Shown here in pieces: positions 4,654-10,339 of a DNA stretch of 11,798 nucleotides (position 1 is its first letter; each line of letters starts with the position of its first letter). The position numbers were made by a program, and so were the translations under genes. The DNA is from MFAQ01 sp964429015. GTDB taxonomy: Bacteria; Patescibacteriota; Microgenomatia; UBA1400; MFAQ01. The stretch covers positions 1 to 11,798 of the forward strand of contig CAYSAM010000022.1 in the NCBI GenBank assembly GCA_964429015.1. The letters are read 5' to 3'. A model generated the notes under the pieces. It had not been told where the DNA came from and searched no databases. It saw nothing but the letters and a program-made list of their open reading frames with translations.

Positions 4654-5604
4654 TCATCTAACCAATTTTTCGGCCACATTCACCCCCAACTTACTTCTCT
4701 CAAACCACTTAAACTGTGCTGTTCTATTTACTTCAAATATTCTCCAAGTCTGCGAGGTCTCATCCCAGGCCACATCCAGTCCCGCAAAGTCAGCCTTCAA
4801 CACCTTCATGGCTTCCAAACAGATTCTATCTAGCTCCTTCATTTGCTCTTTGGTAAATTTTGGTTTTAAGTTTAAAGTCTCCTCTTTTATCTCCACTGTC
4901 TTAAACTTATCTTTTTGACTATGCTTCATTCTTCCCAACACTTCTCCGTTCAATACCAAAACTCGGTACCACCTACGCACTGCAATTACAGGTTGTATCA
5001 GCACGTCACCCTCACTATATTTCAAAGATAATTTTGTCAGTTTTTCCAAAGTTTCCGCCAATTTTACATTTTTTCCATGCGAGCCAAAACGAGCTTTTAC
5101 CATTACCGGCACAAACTCTTTTTTTCTCTTACTAAGTATTTCCAAGTATCTTTTCCAGCCCTTAACTCCATTAAAAGAAGCAAAGGGAATTACAGGTAAA
5201 CCAGCCTGAGCGAGAAGCACTCCCTGTTCTAGTTTTCCCATCAAAGGAAACTCTTTAAAACTCTCCCCATTTATAACTGTTATCTCTTTTTCACCTTCTT
5301 GATTCCTTGAGTTCTCGAGTTCTCGAGTTCTCATATTCTCCACATACTCCAAGATCACCGATTTCACCCCAAGCATACTTGGCGCCCCTCGCTTAGTTGC
5401 TGCCCGAGGAATTATTAAGTCATACTCATAAAGCTTCTTGCCAGTCGCCAAATCAATTACTGGTTTACCTATACTACTGACACCAAGCCGTACATGTTCA
5501 TAATTCACCCTGTCTACTTCATAGCCCAGTTTCAAAGCTTCTTCTTCAAGCCTTTTTGGCTCATACTCCCCTCTAAACCTGGTTAATATTAATATTTTTT
5601 GCAT
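4654..5604 (-). CDS. RimK-like ATP-grasp ligase with octamer-repeat insertion
   Basis: A 316-aa member of the RimK-type ATP-grasp family, which joins an amino acid to a carboxylate through an acyl-phosphate. The N-terminal domain starts MQKILILTRF. The ATP-grasp core shows MVKARFGSHGKNV (lysine 170 and the Gly-rich loop), LIQPVI (about 202-207) contacting adenine, and the Mg-binding end GLDVAW (Asp277) and FEVNRTAQF (Glu291, Asn293). Residues about 91-106 (RTRELENSRNQEGEKE) form an extra loop encoded by an 8-bp tandem repeat and absent from typical members. No Shine-Dalgarno is visible; TATTTA at 5620-5615 is the nearest -10-like site. The neighbouring 5791 gene is a related ATP-grasp, but its N-terminal and loop sequences differ strongly, so this is not a recent duplication. 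The substrate is unknown. Confidence 0.9.
   Translation of the reverse strand: MQKILILTRFRGEYEPKRLEEEALKLGYEVDRVNYEHVRLGVSSIGKPVIDLATGKKLYEYDLIIPRAATKRGAPSMLGVKSVILEYVENMRTRELENSRNQEGEKEITVINGESFKEFPLMGKLEQGVLLAQAGLPVIPFASFNGVKGWKRYLEILSKRKKEFVPVMVKARFGSHGKNVKLAETLEKLTKLSLKYSEGDVLIQPVIAVRRWYRVLVLNGEVLGRMKHSQKDKFKTVEIKEETLNLKPKFTKEQMKELDRICLEAMKVLKADFAGLDVAWDETSQTWRIFEVNRTAQFKWFERSKLGVNVAEKLVR
5299..5338. repeat. 8-bp tandem repeat (TTGAGTTC unit) inside the ATP-grasp gene
   Basis: In steps of eight: TTGATTCC, TTGAGTTC, TCGAGTTC, TCGAGTTC, TCATATTC. The exact 8-mer GAGTTCTC is present three times (5309-5332). Three 8-bp units make 24 bp, so the protein has an 8-residue period, RTRELENS-RNQEGEKE. 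This parallels RTQKLQTS-RTQDGDIT in MnmA from the array at 1961-2000. Confidence 0.75.
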
Positions 5605-5605
5605 G

Positions 5606-5794
5606 TTATGAAGTTAAATATTTTTTAGATATTTTCAAAGTATTTGTCCAAAAAGAAAAACATTGCGCAAAGTCAAAAAGCTGGTTTTTTGTACTCAAAA
5701 ATTTTTGACTGCAAACAAGAACGGATTTTGCGCCGGCAAAATAGCGTTCGGTTTTTCTGATGGATAAATACTGTAGAAAAGAAAAAATATTCAT
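5606..5794 (-). CDS. Doubtful 62-aa reading frame between two ATP-grasp genes
   Basis: The frame fits the operon neatly: its ATG overlaps the upstream stop as ATGA (5794-5791), and its TAA (5608-5606) is one base before the next ATG. That tiling is the only argument for it. The protein (MNIFSFLQYLSIRKTERYFAG...) has no signal peptide, domain or recognisable family, and it runs through a palindrome (5725-5742) resembling one inside mnmA. It may instead be a repeat-bearing spacer or a decayed gene that happens to be open. No Shine-Dalgarno. Confidence 0.25.
   Translation of the reverse strand: MNIFSFLQYLSIRKTERYFAGAKSVLVCSQKFLSTKNQLFDFAQCFSFWTNTLKISKKYLTS
5725..5742. repeat. Palindrome ATTTTGC-GCCG-GCAAAAT, related to one in mnmA
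   Basis: A perfect 7-bp stem, 5725-5731 / 5736-5742. It differs at a single core position from 2422-2441 in mnmA (GCTG versus GCCG). On the minus strand both copies are followed by similar sequence (GCAAAAT, then TTCT, G-rich, TTCGCAG or TTTGCAG), so the similarity extends beyond the stem. Confidence 0.6.
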
Positions 5795-6702
5795 TTTGCA
5801 AATTTTTCTTTACAATATTCCAAAATCAACCTTGCCGCCTTAACTTTAGTTCTCTTCTCAAACACCTTAAACTGTGGAGCCTCGTTCACTTCTACTATAT
5901 AAACCTTACCACTCACAGTATCTCGGATAATATCTGTCCCTGCCACTTCCACTCCCAGAACCTTAGCTGCTTTTTCAGCAATCTCTACAACATCAGCTGG
6001 CAACTCTTTTACTGCTATTGAGTTTCCTTGGCTTTTATTAAGTATCAGTTTTTCCTCTTTTACCATCCTTTTAAATCCACCTATGCATTTATAACCCACA
6101 GTCATCACACGATAATCACCATCATTACGAATATATTCCTGTATCAAAAATCCTCTCATTGGCACTACCTTTTCTCCTTTTTCTTTAGCTTTTTCTCGTC
6201 TGCCTTCAAGAACATGAACAAGTTTTTCTATATCCCCCATCTCTCGAATCCAAAAAGTCCCCATCCCATGCCTACCTCCTTGAGAAAGTTTTACAATAGC
6301 GGGAAACTCCCACTTTGTCAGCTCTATTTTTAAGTCTTTAATTGTTTCTACATAAGCAGAGTTAGGGTAGTTCACTCCAGCTTCTAGCAGCTGCCAAGTC
6401 ATAATCGATTTAAAGCGTCGCAATGGTCCTTCGGTCATTAAGTACTCATCAACTACAGGAATATTGTGTTTCCTGGCATAAAACTGCAACAACTTACTCC
6501 ACTCCAGCTCTGACCCTACAGAACGAAAGTACCAGCCATCAAAATCTTTCATATCAGTTTCCCCAAACATCACCCTATCTTCCACCAGTTTTAATTTTCT
6601 ATATTTTATTGGCACCAGTTCAATTCCCAAGCTTGTCGCCTCTTCTAAAAATCTAGCTTCACTCTCATCAAAGGTAATTCTGTGTAGGTATGCAATTTTC
6701 AT
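5791..6702 (-). CDS. RimK-like ATP-grasp ligase
   Basis: A 303-aa ATP-grasp protein of the RimK/glutathione-synthetase-like type. Visible elements are a N-terminal Rossmann-like domain (MKIAYLHRITF), PAIVKLSQGGRHGMGTF (Lys138 and Gly-rich loop 141-148), and LIQEYI with DGDYRV (187-199) forming the nucleotide pocket. The Mg-binding residues are in AGTDIIRD (Asp257) and VEVNEAPQF (Glu271, Asn273). The length is normal and no insert is seen. The family ligates amino acids (Glu, Asp, Lys and others) to carboxyl groups of peptides, proteins or small molecules; which one applies here is not readable. A TATTAT five bases before the ATG and no Shine-Dalgarno suggest a leaderless start. It ends in TGA at 5791, showing TGA is a stop here. 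It is separated from the upstream ligase/protease gene by a terminator. Confidence 0.9.
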   Translation of the reverse strand: MKIAYLHRITFDESEARFLEEATSLGIELVPIKYRKLKLVEDRVMFGETDMKDFDGWYFRSVGSELEWSKLLQFYARKHNIPVVDEYLMTEGPLRRFKSIMTWQLLEAGVNYPNSAYVETIKDLKIELTKWEFPAIVKLSQGGRHGMGTFWIREMGDIEKLVHVLEGRREKAKEKGEKVVPMRGFLIQEYIRNDGDYRVMTVGYKCIGGFKRMVKEEKLILNKSQGNSIAVKELPADVVEIAEKAAKVLGVEVAGTDIIRDTVSGKVYIVEVNEAPQFKVFEKRTKVKAARLILEYCKEKFAK

Positions 6703-6707
6703 GGCTA

Positions 6708-6713
6708 ATAATA
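6708..6713 (-). promoter_or_regulatory. Putative -10 of the gene at 6702, leaderless spacing
   Basis: TATTAT lies 5 nt before the ATG, downstream of the terminator at 6760-6786, so a promoter is required near here. There is no good -35 and the tract is A/T-rich, so this is tentative. Confidence 0.4.
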
Positions 6714-6759
6714 ATTTAATAAATTCTCAGAAAATAATACGAAGATGCAGAAGTTAAGC

Positions 6760-6786
6760 AAAAACCGCACGGAGCATGTCCATGCG
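6760..6786 (-). terminator. Terminator of the 7TM / ligase-protease unit
   Basis: On the minus strand CGCATGGA (6786-6779), loop CATGC, TCCGTGCG (6773-6766) form an 8-bp stem with one G-T pair, followed by G and TTTTT (6764-6760). It lies about 80 nt after the stop codon at 6867. Confidence 0.75.
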
Positions 6787-6866
6787 AGCCTTACGCGAGA
6801 CAGGTACGCGTGAGTACGGATTTTTGTGTACTTCGAATCAAGTTTTATTTTCATTTTTTTGAGTTT
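6787..6866. other. G/C-richer spacer after the ligase-protease gene, possible dispersed repeat
   Basis: The spacer is G/C-richer than its surroundings near 6787-6825. It contains the near-direct repeat TACGCGAGACAGG / TACGCGTGAGTACGG and a GTAC...GTAC inverted repeat (6804-6817). Together with the hairpin at 6766-6786 it forms a block that looks like an extragenic repetitive element rather than random spacer. It is open in the plus frame from the ATG at 6782, but I see no gene there. Confidence 0.35.
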
Positions 6867-8171
6867 TTACTTCTTTCTATATTTAACCAGTCCTGGGTCA
6901 ACCACAAAATCAGTCAAATCCCGCCTCCCAATCAATAACTGTCGGCGCAAATCTTTTCTGTCGGTTATCCCAGCTCGTCCTTTTATTATGCGGTTTTTAA
7001 TCCGAAATGTAATCCCCACCAAGAGTCTTTCTTCTACCCCTAGCGAATTTTTTACTCGCTTCTTCCACAAAATATTAGAATCCACCAATAAGCCAAGGCT
7101 CTTTGCTAGTTCCCTATCTATCGAAGTACTCCTGGCACCAGTGTCAATTTTAGCCGCTATTTCAACCCATTTTTTCTTATTGTTTTTAACTTTTACTCTC
7201 TCAAAAATTCCCACCACTGGTTTTTCTTCTCCTGTAAACTTTACCCTACTGGCAAACTTACTCGCAAAAAGCGCTTTTCCAATTTTTACTCCCTTTTCCG
7301 CTTCATCCACCTCTAGCCCCTCTACTCTTTCTAGTCTGCGCCTTAGTCCTGCCATATTGGCAATCTGAATCGACAATCCGGGCTGATCGTTTAGCTCCAG
7401 CACTACCGGACCTTTTTCTTCATCTATAAGCATATCAACAGACATGTATGGCAGTTTTGCCACTATCTGAGTTTTTACAGCCATTAATAAAATTTTGTTC
7501 CAATAAGGTATAGCTATTCCATTTACTTTTTTGGTCGTGTCAGGGAAATACTTTATAGACGTATTTTTATACACTCCGTGAGTAGTTATTCCCGTGGCAA
7601 TATCAATACCAAGACCTATTGCTCCTTGGTGCAAGTTTGCTTTTCCCGCACTTTCTTCTGTTGGCAAGCGAAGCATAGCCATTACAGGTACCCGGTTAAA
7701 TACAATCACTCTCACGTCTGGCGCTCCCCCCATCGCCATTTTTTTAAACTTAGGGTGAATCTTAATTCTCTCCTCAATCATGGCTTTATCAGGCAAGTTG
7801 TTGTGAGAGTACTTTCCTTCCACCACGTCTTGTGCATGAATCGATAATTCATCCATTCCTACTTTTTTCCCATCCACAGTCCAAAAAAAACCTACTTCTT
7901 TAGCTGGTTTTTTAATTAACATAATCCCCTGACCACCAAATCCTTGTACGGGCTTAACGGCAAACCCATCCTTAAGTTTGGACCAGTTAAACTTTCTCAC
8001 CTCCGCTACACTACCCAAAGTTCCCAAAAGTCGAGGGTGAGCTACCCCCATTTTTTTGAGCATTTTTTTCGTCAAAAGTTTATCATCAGCTCGCTTGCGA
8101 GCCTTCTTTTTATTGAGGAGTAGGTAATCAGCCGACCTCGCGTTAATTCCCAATACTTCATCAAATCTCAT
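6867..8171 (-). CDS. ATP-grasp amidoligase fused to RimB-like aspartic protease domain
   Basis: A 434-aa two-domain protein. Residues about 1-275 are an ATP-grasp domain of the alpha-L-glutamate-ligase-like type: KPVQGFGGQG (73-82), MIEERI (131-136), PDVRVIVF (151-158), ANLHQGAIGLGID (178-190) and the Mg-binding LELNDQPGL (258-266). Residues about 318-430 resemble RimB/retropepsin-like proteases (often named ATP-dependent zinc proteases): AKIDTGARSTS with DTGA at 343-346, and LIGRRDL (413-419). In other bacteria these two activities are usually separate genes beside a 7TM protein; here they are one polypeptide and the 7TM gene lies directly upstream (stop, 2 nt, ATG; translational coupling). 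The probable job is adding and trimming amino acids on a peptide or protein near the membrane. The substrate is unknown. Confidence 0.9.
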   Translation of the reverse strand: MRFDEVLGINARSADYLLLNKKKARKRADDKLLTKKMLKKMGVAHPRLLGTLGSVAEVRKFNWSKLKDGFAVKPVQGFGGQGIMLIKKPAKEVGFFWTVDGKKVGMDELSIHAQDVVEGKYSHNNLPDKAMIEERIKIHPKFKKMAMGGAPDVRVIVFNRVPVMAMLRLPTEESAGKANLHQGAIGLGIDIATGITTHGVYKNTSIKYFPDTTKKVNGIAIPYWNKILLMAVKTQIVAKLPYMSVDMLIDEEKGPVVLELNDQPGLSIQIANMAGLRRRLERVEGLEVDEAEKGVKIGKALFASKFASRVKFTGEEKPVVGIFERVKVKNNKKKWVEIAAKIDTGARSTSIDRELAKSLGLLVDSNILWKKRVKNSLGVEERLLVGITFRIKNRIIKGRAGITDRKDLRRQLLIGRRDLTDFVVDPGLVKYRKK

Positions 8172-8173
8172 TT

Positions 8174-9049
8174 TTAGCGCAAAATTAGTTTTCTAAATCT
8201 CCACATTTCCAAAAGACGAAGGCCTTTGTATCTACCTATCAACAAATTCAAAAGCAAAATAAATAAGGTCATTTGTTCAGGATTTAGTATTACAAGCGAC
8301 TGTACCAAGTGTGAGTTCATCAGCTTATATCCCAAAAATGCCAAAATTATAGTTTCAATCATCATGGTCATGGAGGTCGAAAAACTTCTGGTAATCTGAG
8401 CTTCAATAAAAGTTTCTGCTACGCTAACAAACAAAATAATGGGGAAAATTCCAATTTCCAAAAAGCTGCTTAAACCAGAAAATGGCGAAGTCAAAATAAG
8501 ACCCAAAACTGCCATAGACACAATCCAAATCAAAGTTGCTAGTTTTGGTAAGTAAGGAATTCTTACCTTTTTAATTGCCATTTTCCCAAGCGTAGCTACT
8601 CCCACCACAAAGCCAAGCATTATAATCCCCACCAATCCTCCTGTAGACAAAAAAGCCATCGCCAAAAGTGCAGGCGTAATCATGCCAAAGCCATTAAGTC
8701 CCACCACTTGTCGAGAAAATGCCACCAAGGTAGCCACCAAAGGAAACAAAAACAAAAGCACCACTGTATTAACCGAAACACCGTTTTCAACCGCCTTTTT
8801 TACTCCGGCTCGCAAAAAGTTCAAGGGGGTTACTTTTTTTATCTCATTCGCGCCAAGTAAGGCTGCCATTCTGTCGATTTTTACCTTAGGAACTGTAAGG
8901 TCCAAAGCGGGAATAACTTCTTGCGGCTCACTATTCATTACCGCAGAACTACTAGACACCACCACCTCAGTAGCCAAAGACCTTTTAGGTAATCCCAAAA
9001 ACCAAAGTCCAAAGGCAAAAACTACAGTAAAAAATACAGCTTTTTTCAT
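8174..9049 (-). CDS. 7TM protein of the inactive-transglutaminase/7TM family, short periplasmic part
   Basis: 291 aa. The N-terminus is a signal peptide (about 1-26, possible cleavage after SLA), then a short Ser/Pro-rich extracytoplasmic region (27-90). About seven helices follow: 93-111, 119-136, 138-155, 170-188, 196-212, 227-243 and 256-272. The order of motifs FPLVATLVAFSRQVVGLNGFGMITPALLAMAF, IFPIILFVSVAETF and LLIGRYKGLRLLEMWRFR fits the 7TM domain found after an inactive transglutaminase in proteobacteria. The transglutaminase-like domain, normally 200-plus residues, is missing. The family sits beside ATP-grasp and RimB-like genes, exactly as here with the downstream fusion gene. It probably anchors or senses the modified substrate. 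TAAAAT 7 nt before the ATG and no Shine-Dalgarno suggest a leaderless start. Confidence 0.85.
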   Translation of the reverse strand: MKKAVFFTVVFAFGLWFLGLPKRSLATEVVVSSSSAVMNSEPQEVIPALDLTVPKVKIDRMAALLGANEIKKVTPLNFLRAGVKKAVENGVSVNTVVLLFLFPLVATLVAFSRQVVGLNGFGMITPALLAMAFLSTGGLVGIIMLGFVVGVATLGKMAIKKVRIPYLPKLATLIWIVSMAVLGLILTSPFSGLSSFLEIGIFPIILFVSVAETFIEAQITRSFSTSMTMMIETIILAFLGYKLMNSHLVQSLVILNPEQMTLFILLLNLLIGRYKGLRLLEMWRFRKLILR

Positions 9050-9056
9050 CAGCTGT

Positions 9057-9062
9057 ATTTTA
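9057..9062 (-). promoter_or_regulatory. Putative -10 of the 7TM / ligase-protease unit, leaderless spacing
   Basis: TAAAAT on the minus strand is 7 nt before the ATG at 9049. There is no clear -35 (TAGTTT at the right distance) and no Shine-Dalgarno. Readthrough from the DsbA-like gene 40 bp upstream is an alternative. Confidence 0.4.
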
Positions 9063-9068
9063 CTGTAT

Positions 9069-9097
9069 CCAAATAGATAAAACTATACCTTATTTGG
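9069..9097. repeat. Inverted repeat between the DsbA-like and 7TM genes
   Basis: CCAAATA (9069-9075) and TATTTGG (9091-9097) are perfect 7-bp arms around 15 nt, spanning the DsbA-like stop codon and lying just upstream of the 7TM -10. There is no U-run after it on the minus strand, so it is not a standard terminator. An operator or weak attenuating hairpin is possible. Confidence 0.35.
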
Positions 9098-9896
9098 TTC
9101 CACCAAACATTGTGTCGTGCATTTCCCAAAACTTACCCTGGTCGTTAGCACAAAGAGCTCCTTCTGCGGCTTTCTGAGCCAAAGGATGGAAAGGAAGAGG
9201 AAAACTGCGATACTCTAAGCTAATCTTACCTTCGTACTTCTTCATTATTGCCTCAACAGTTGGGAACGATCTCTCACAGAATGGACACTCAAAGTCAGTA
9301 AACTCAATAATCTTAATTTTTGCGTTACTTGCCCCTTTTACTGGACCTACTCCGTATTTCATTACGTTTCGTTTTCCGTCTTCACCCAGTTTTTTTGCTT
9401 CAAGGTGAGCTGTACCATTTTTTAGTTCAGCATCAATAATGGTTTCAAAGGTAGCCTGAGGTTGAGCACCAACCACCATCACTCCGTTTATAAAAAAGCT
9501 TGGAGTGCCACTTACACCCAGATCCTGACCTTCTTTTTGCTCACTAGCTACTCTGGCGGCATAAGTTCCACCATCCAAACATTGGTTAAATTTATTTTCG
9601 TCCATACCAAATGTTTTAGCCAAAGATTTCATCGCTTCTACAGTAATTGGTCTTGTTTGTTCTGGCTGTTGTGTTCCTGCTGCAGTTGGAGCTGTAGGAA
9701 CAGCCGCACCTTTCTTAAGGTTAGATACTTCAAGAGATAATCGACCCAAAAAGAAAGAGCCAACTACCAAAAGCACTACCATAATAGGGTTATAAAGTGC
9801 GGTCAAGTCGCGCTTATTAGCGACGACCACTTTTTCATTTTTAACAGCGAGAGTTTCTCGCTTCACCGACCTTGTATCTTTTTTAGTTTTAGCCAT
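9090..9896 (-). CDS. Membrane-anchored DsbA-family thiol oxidoreductase, apparently circularly permuted
   Basis: A 268-aa protein: basic cytoplasmic tail (1-33), one membrane helix (about 35-52), Pro/Ala/Thr linker (60-82), then two DsbA halves in swapped order. Residues about 84-160 match the C-terminal half of DsbA-like proteins: helix with KFNQCLDGG, the cis-proline GTPSFFINGVMVVGAQP (130-146) and a final helix. Residues about 185-268 match the N-terminal half: KGASNAKIKIIEFTDFECPFC (active site CPFC 204-207) to QGKFWEMHDTMF. Normally CPFC comes first. The protein stops where the family would continue into the segment that here opens the domain, so one full set of elements is present, merely rotated. 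It probably oxidises or isomerises disulfides outside the membrane. An extended -10 (TGATATGAT) 6 nt before the ATG suggests a leaderless start. Confidence 0.88.
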   Translation of the reverse strand: MAKTKKDTRSVKRETLAVKNEKVVVANKRDLTALYNPIMVVLLVVGSFFLGRLSLEVSNLKKGAAVPTAPTAAGTQQPEQTRPITVEAMKSLAKTFGMDENKFNQCLDGGTYAARVASEQKEGQDLGVSGTPSFFINGVMVVGAQPQATFETIIDAELKNGTAHLEAKKLGEDGKRNVMKYGVGPVKGASNAKIKIIEFTDFECPFCERSFPTVEAIMKKYEGKISLEYRSFPLPFHPLAQKAAEGALCANDQGKFWEMHDTMFGGTK

Positions 9897-9902
9897 ACAA
9901 AA

Positions 9903-9911
9903 ATCATATCA
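9903..9911 (-). promoter_or_regulatory. Extended -10 promoter of the DsbA-like gene, leaderless spacing
   Basis: TGATATGAT on the minus strand (TGn plus TATGAT) ends 6 nt before the ATG at 9896. It lies just after the terminator at 9933-9961. No Shine-Dalgarno is present. Confidence 0.55.
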
Positions 9912-9932
9912 GACCCCATCATATTTAGCCAC

Positions 9933-9961
9933 AAAAAAACGCTTCCTTTATAAAGAAGCGT
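9933..9961 (-). terminator. Terminator of the 60-aa membrane protein gene
   Basis: On the minus strand ACGCTT (9961-9956) pairs with AAGCGT (9944-9939), with inner CTT/AAG pairing and a bulged base, followed by seven T (9939-9933). It lies 43 nt after the stop codon at 10004. Confidence 0.85.
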
Positions 9962-10003
9962 CCAAACTTTTTATCGAACAAATACAAAATCGGGGAATTA
10001 CAG

Positions 10004-10186
10004 CTACTCCTTCAAGCCTAAATATCGAATCAAACCCTCAATCAAAAAGTAAAGAGTCGATCCTCCACCAAGAATAACAATTGCAGATAACACACTGGGG
10101 TCATCCTTACCACCCAACAAAAACACAGCAATAGCTACCAAAGCAACCAAAAACGCCATAACAAAGTTAAACTTATAGCTAATCAT
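10004..10186 (-). CDS. Small two-helix membrane protein, 60 aa
   Basis: The start is placed at 10186 because GGAGG (10196-10192) is 5 nt upstream; the in-frame ATG at 10198 overlaps that ribosome site and is unlikely. The product has a hydrophobic segment (about 7-25), a short polar loop (GGKDDPS), a second hydrophobic segment (about 33-52) and a charged tail (IRYLGLKE). I do not recognise a family; it is probably a hairpin in the inner membrane. It has its own -10 (10226-10221) and terminator, and is divergent from the 97-aa gene at 10340. The Shine-Dalgarno style resembles the other small genes of the window and not the adjacent DsbA-like gene. Confidence 0.75.
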   Translation of the reverse strand: MISYKFNFVMAFLVALVAIAVFLLGGKDDPSVLSAIVILGGGSTLYFLIEGLIRYLGLKE

Positions 10187-10220
10187 CTCAGCCTCCATTT
10201 CAATTTACTTTTACCTCTTC

Positions 10221-10226
10221 ATTATA
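10221..10226 (-). promoter_or_regulatory. -10 element for the 60-aa gene
   Basis: Consensus TATAAT on the minus strand, leaving a leader of about 28 nt that contains GGAGG. No good -35 is seen at 16-18 bp. Confidence 0.5.
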
Positions 10227-10278
10227 TATCTCTCTACTAATATCGACATTCACAACCATTCTCAAAGCAACACATTCA

Positions 10279-10307
10279 AAGACAGTCTTTAACTGCTGGT
10301 GTAAAAT
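10279..10307 (+). promoter_or_regulatory. Promoter for the 97-aa gene
   Basis: AAGACA (10279-10284; four of six match to TTGACA) is 17 bp from TAAAAT (10302-10307). AAAGGAG (10327-10333) then precedes the ATG by 6 nt. Confidence 0.65.
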
Positions 10308-10339
10308 ACAGGTCACCAAACATTAAAAAGGAGCAAAAC

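Noticed and set aside
5791..5793. Recoded TGA (Gly) as in Gracilibacteria/SR1
   Set aside because: TGA ends the ATP-grasp gene exactly where the domain ends, and the other genes read through normally with TAA/TAG stops, so the standard code fits.
6826..7368. 180-codon frame on the plus strand
   Set aside because: Antisense shadow of the ligase-protease gene; composition is low-complexity Phe/Ser/Leu, typical of reverse reading of A/T-rich coding DNA.
9090..9896. Reading the DsbA-like gene as a canonical protein truncated or frameshifted at its 3' end
   Set aside because: The segment that would be missing at the C-terminus is present once at the N-terminus of the domain, and only 40 bp separate the stop from the next gene, so there is no room for a lost tail.
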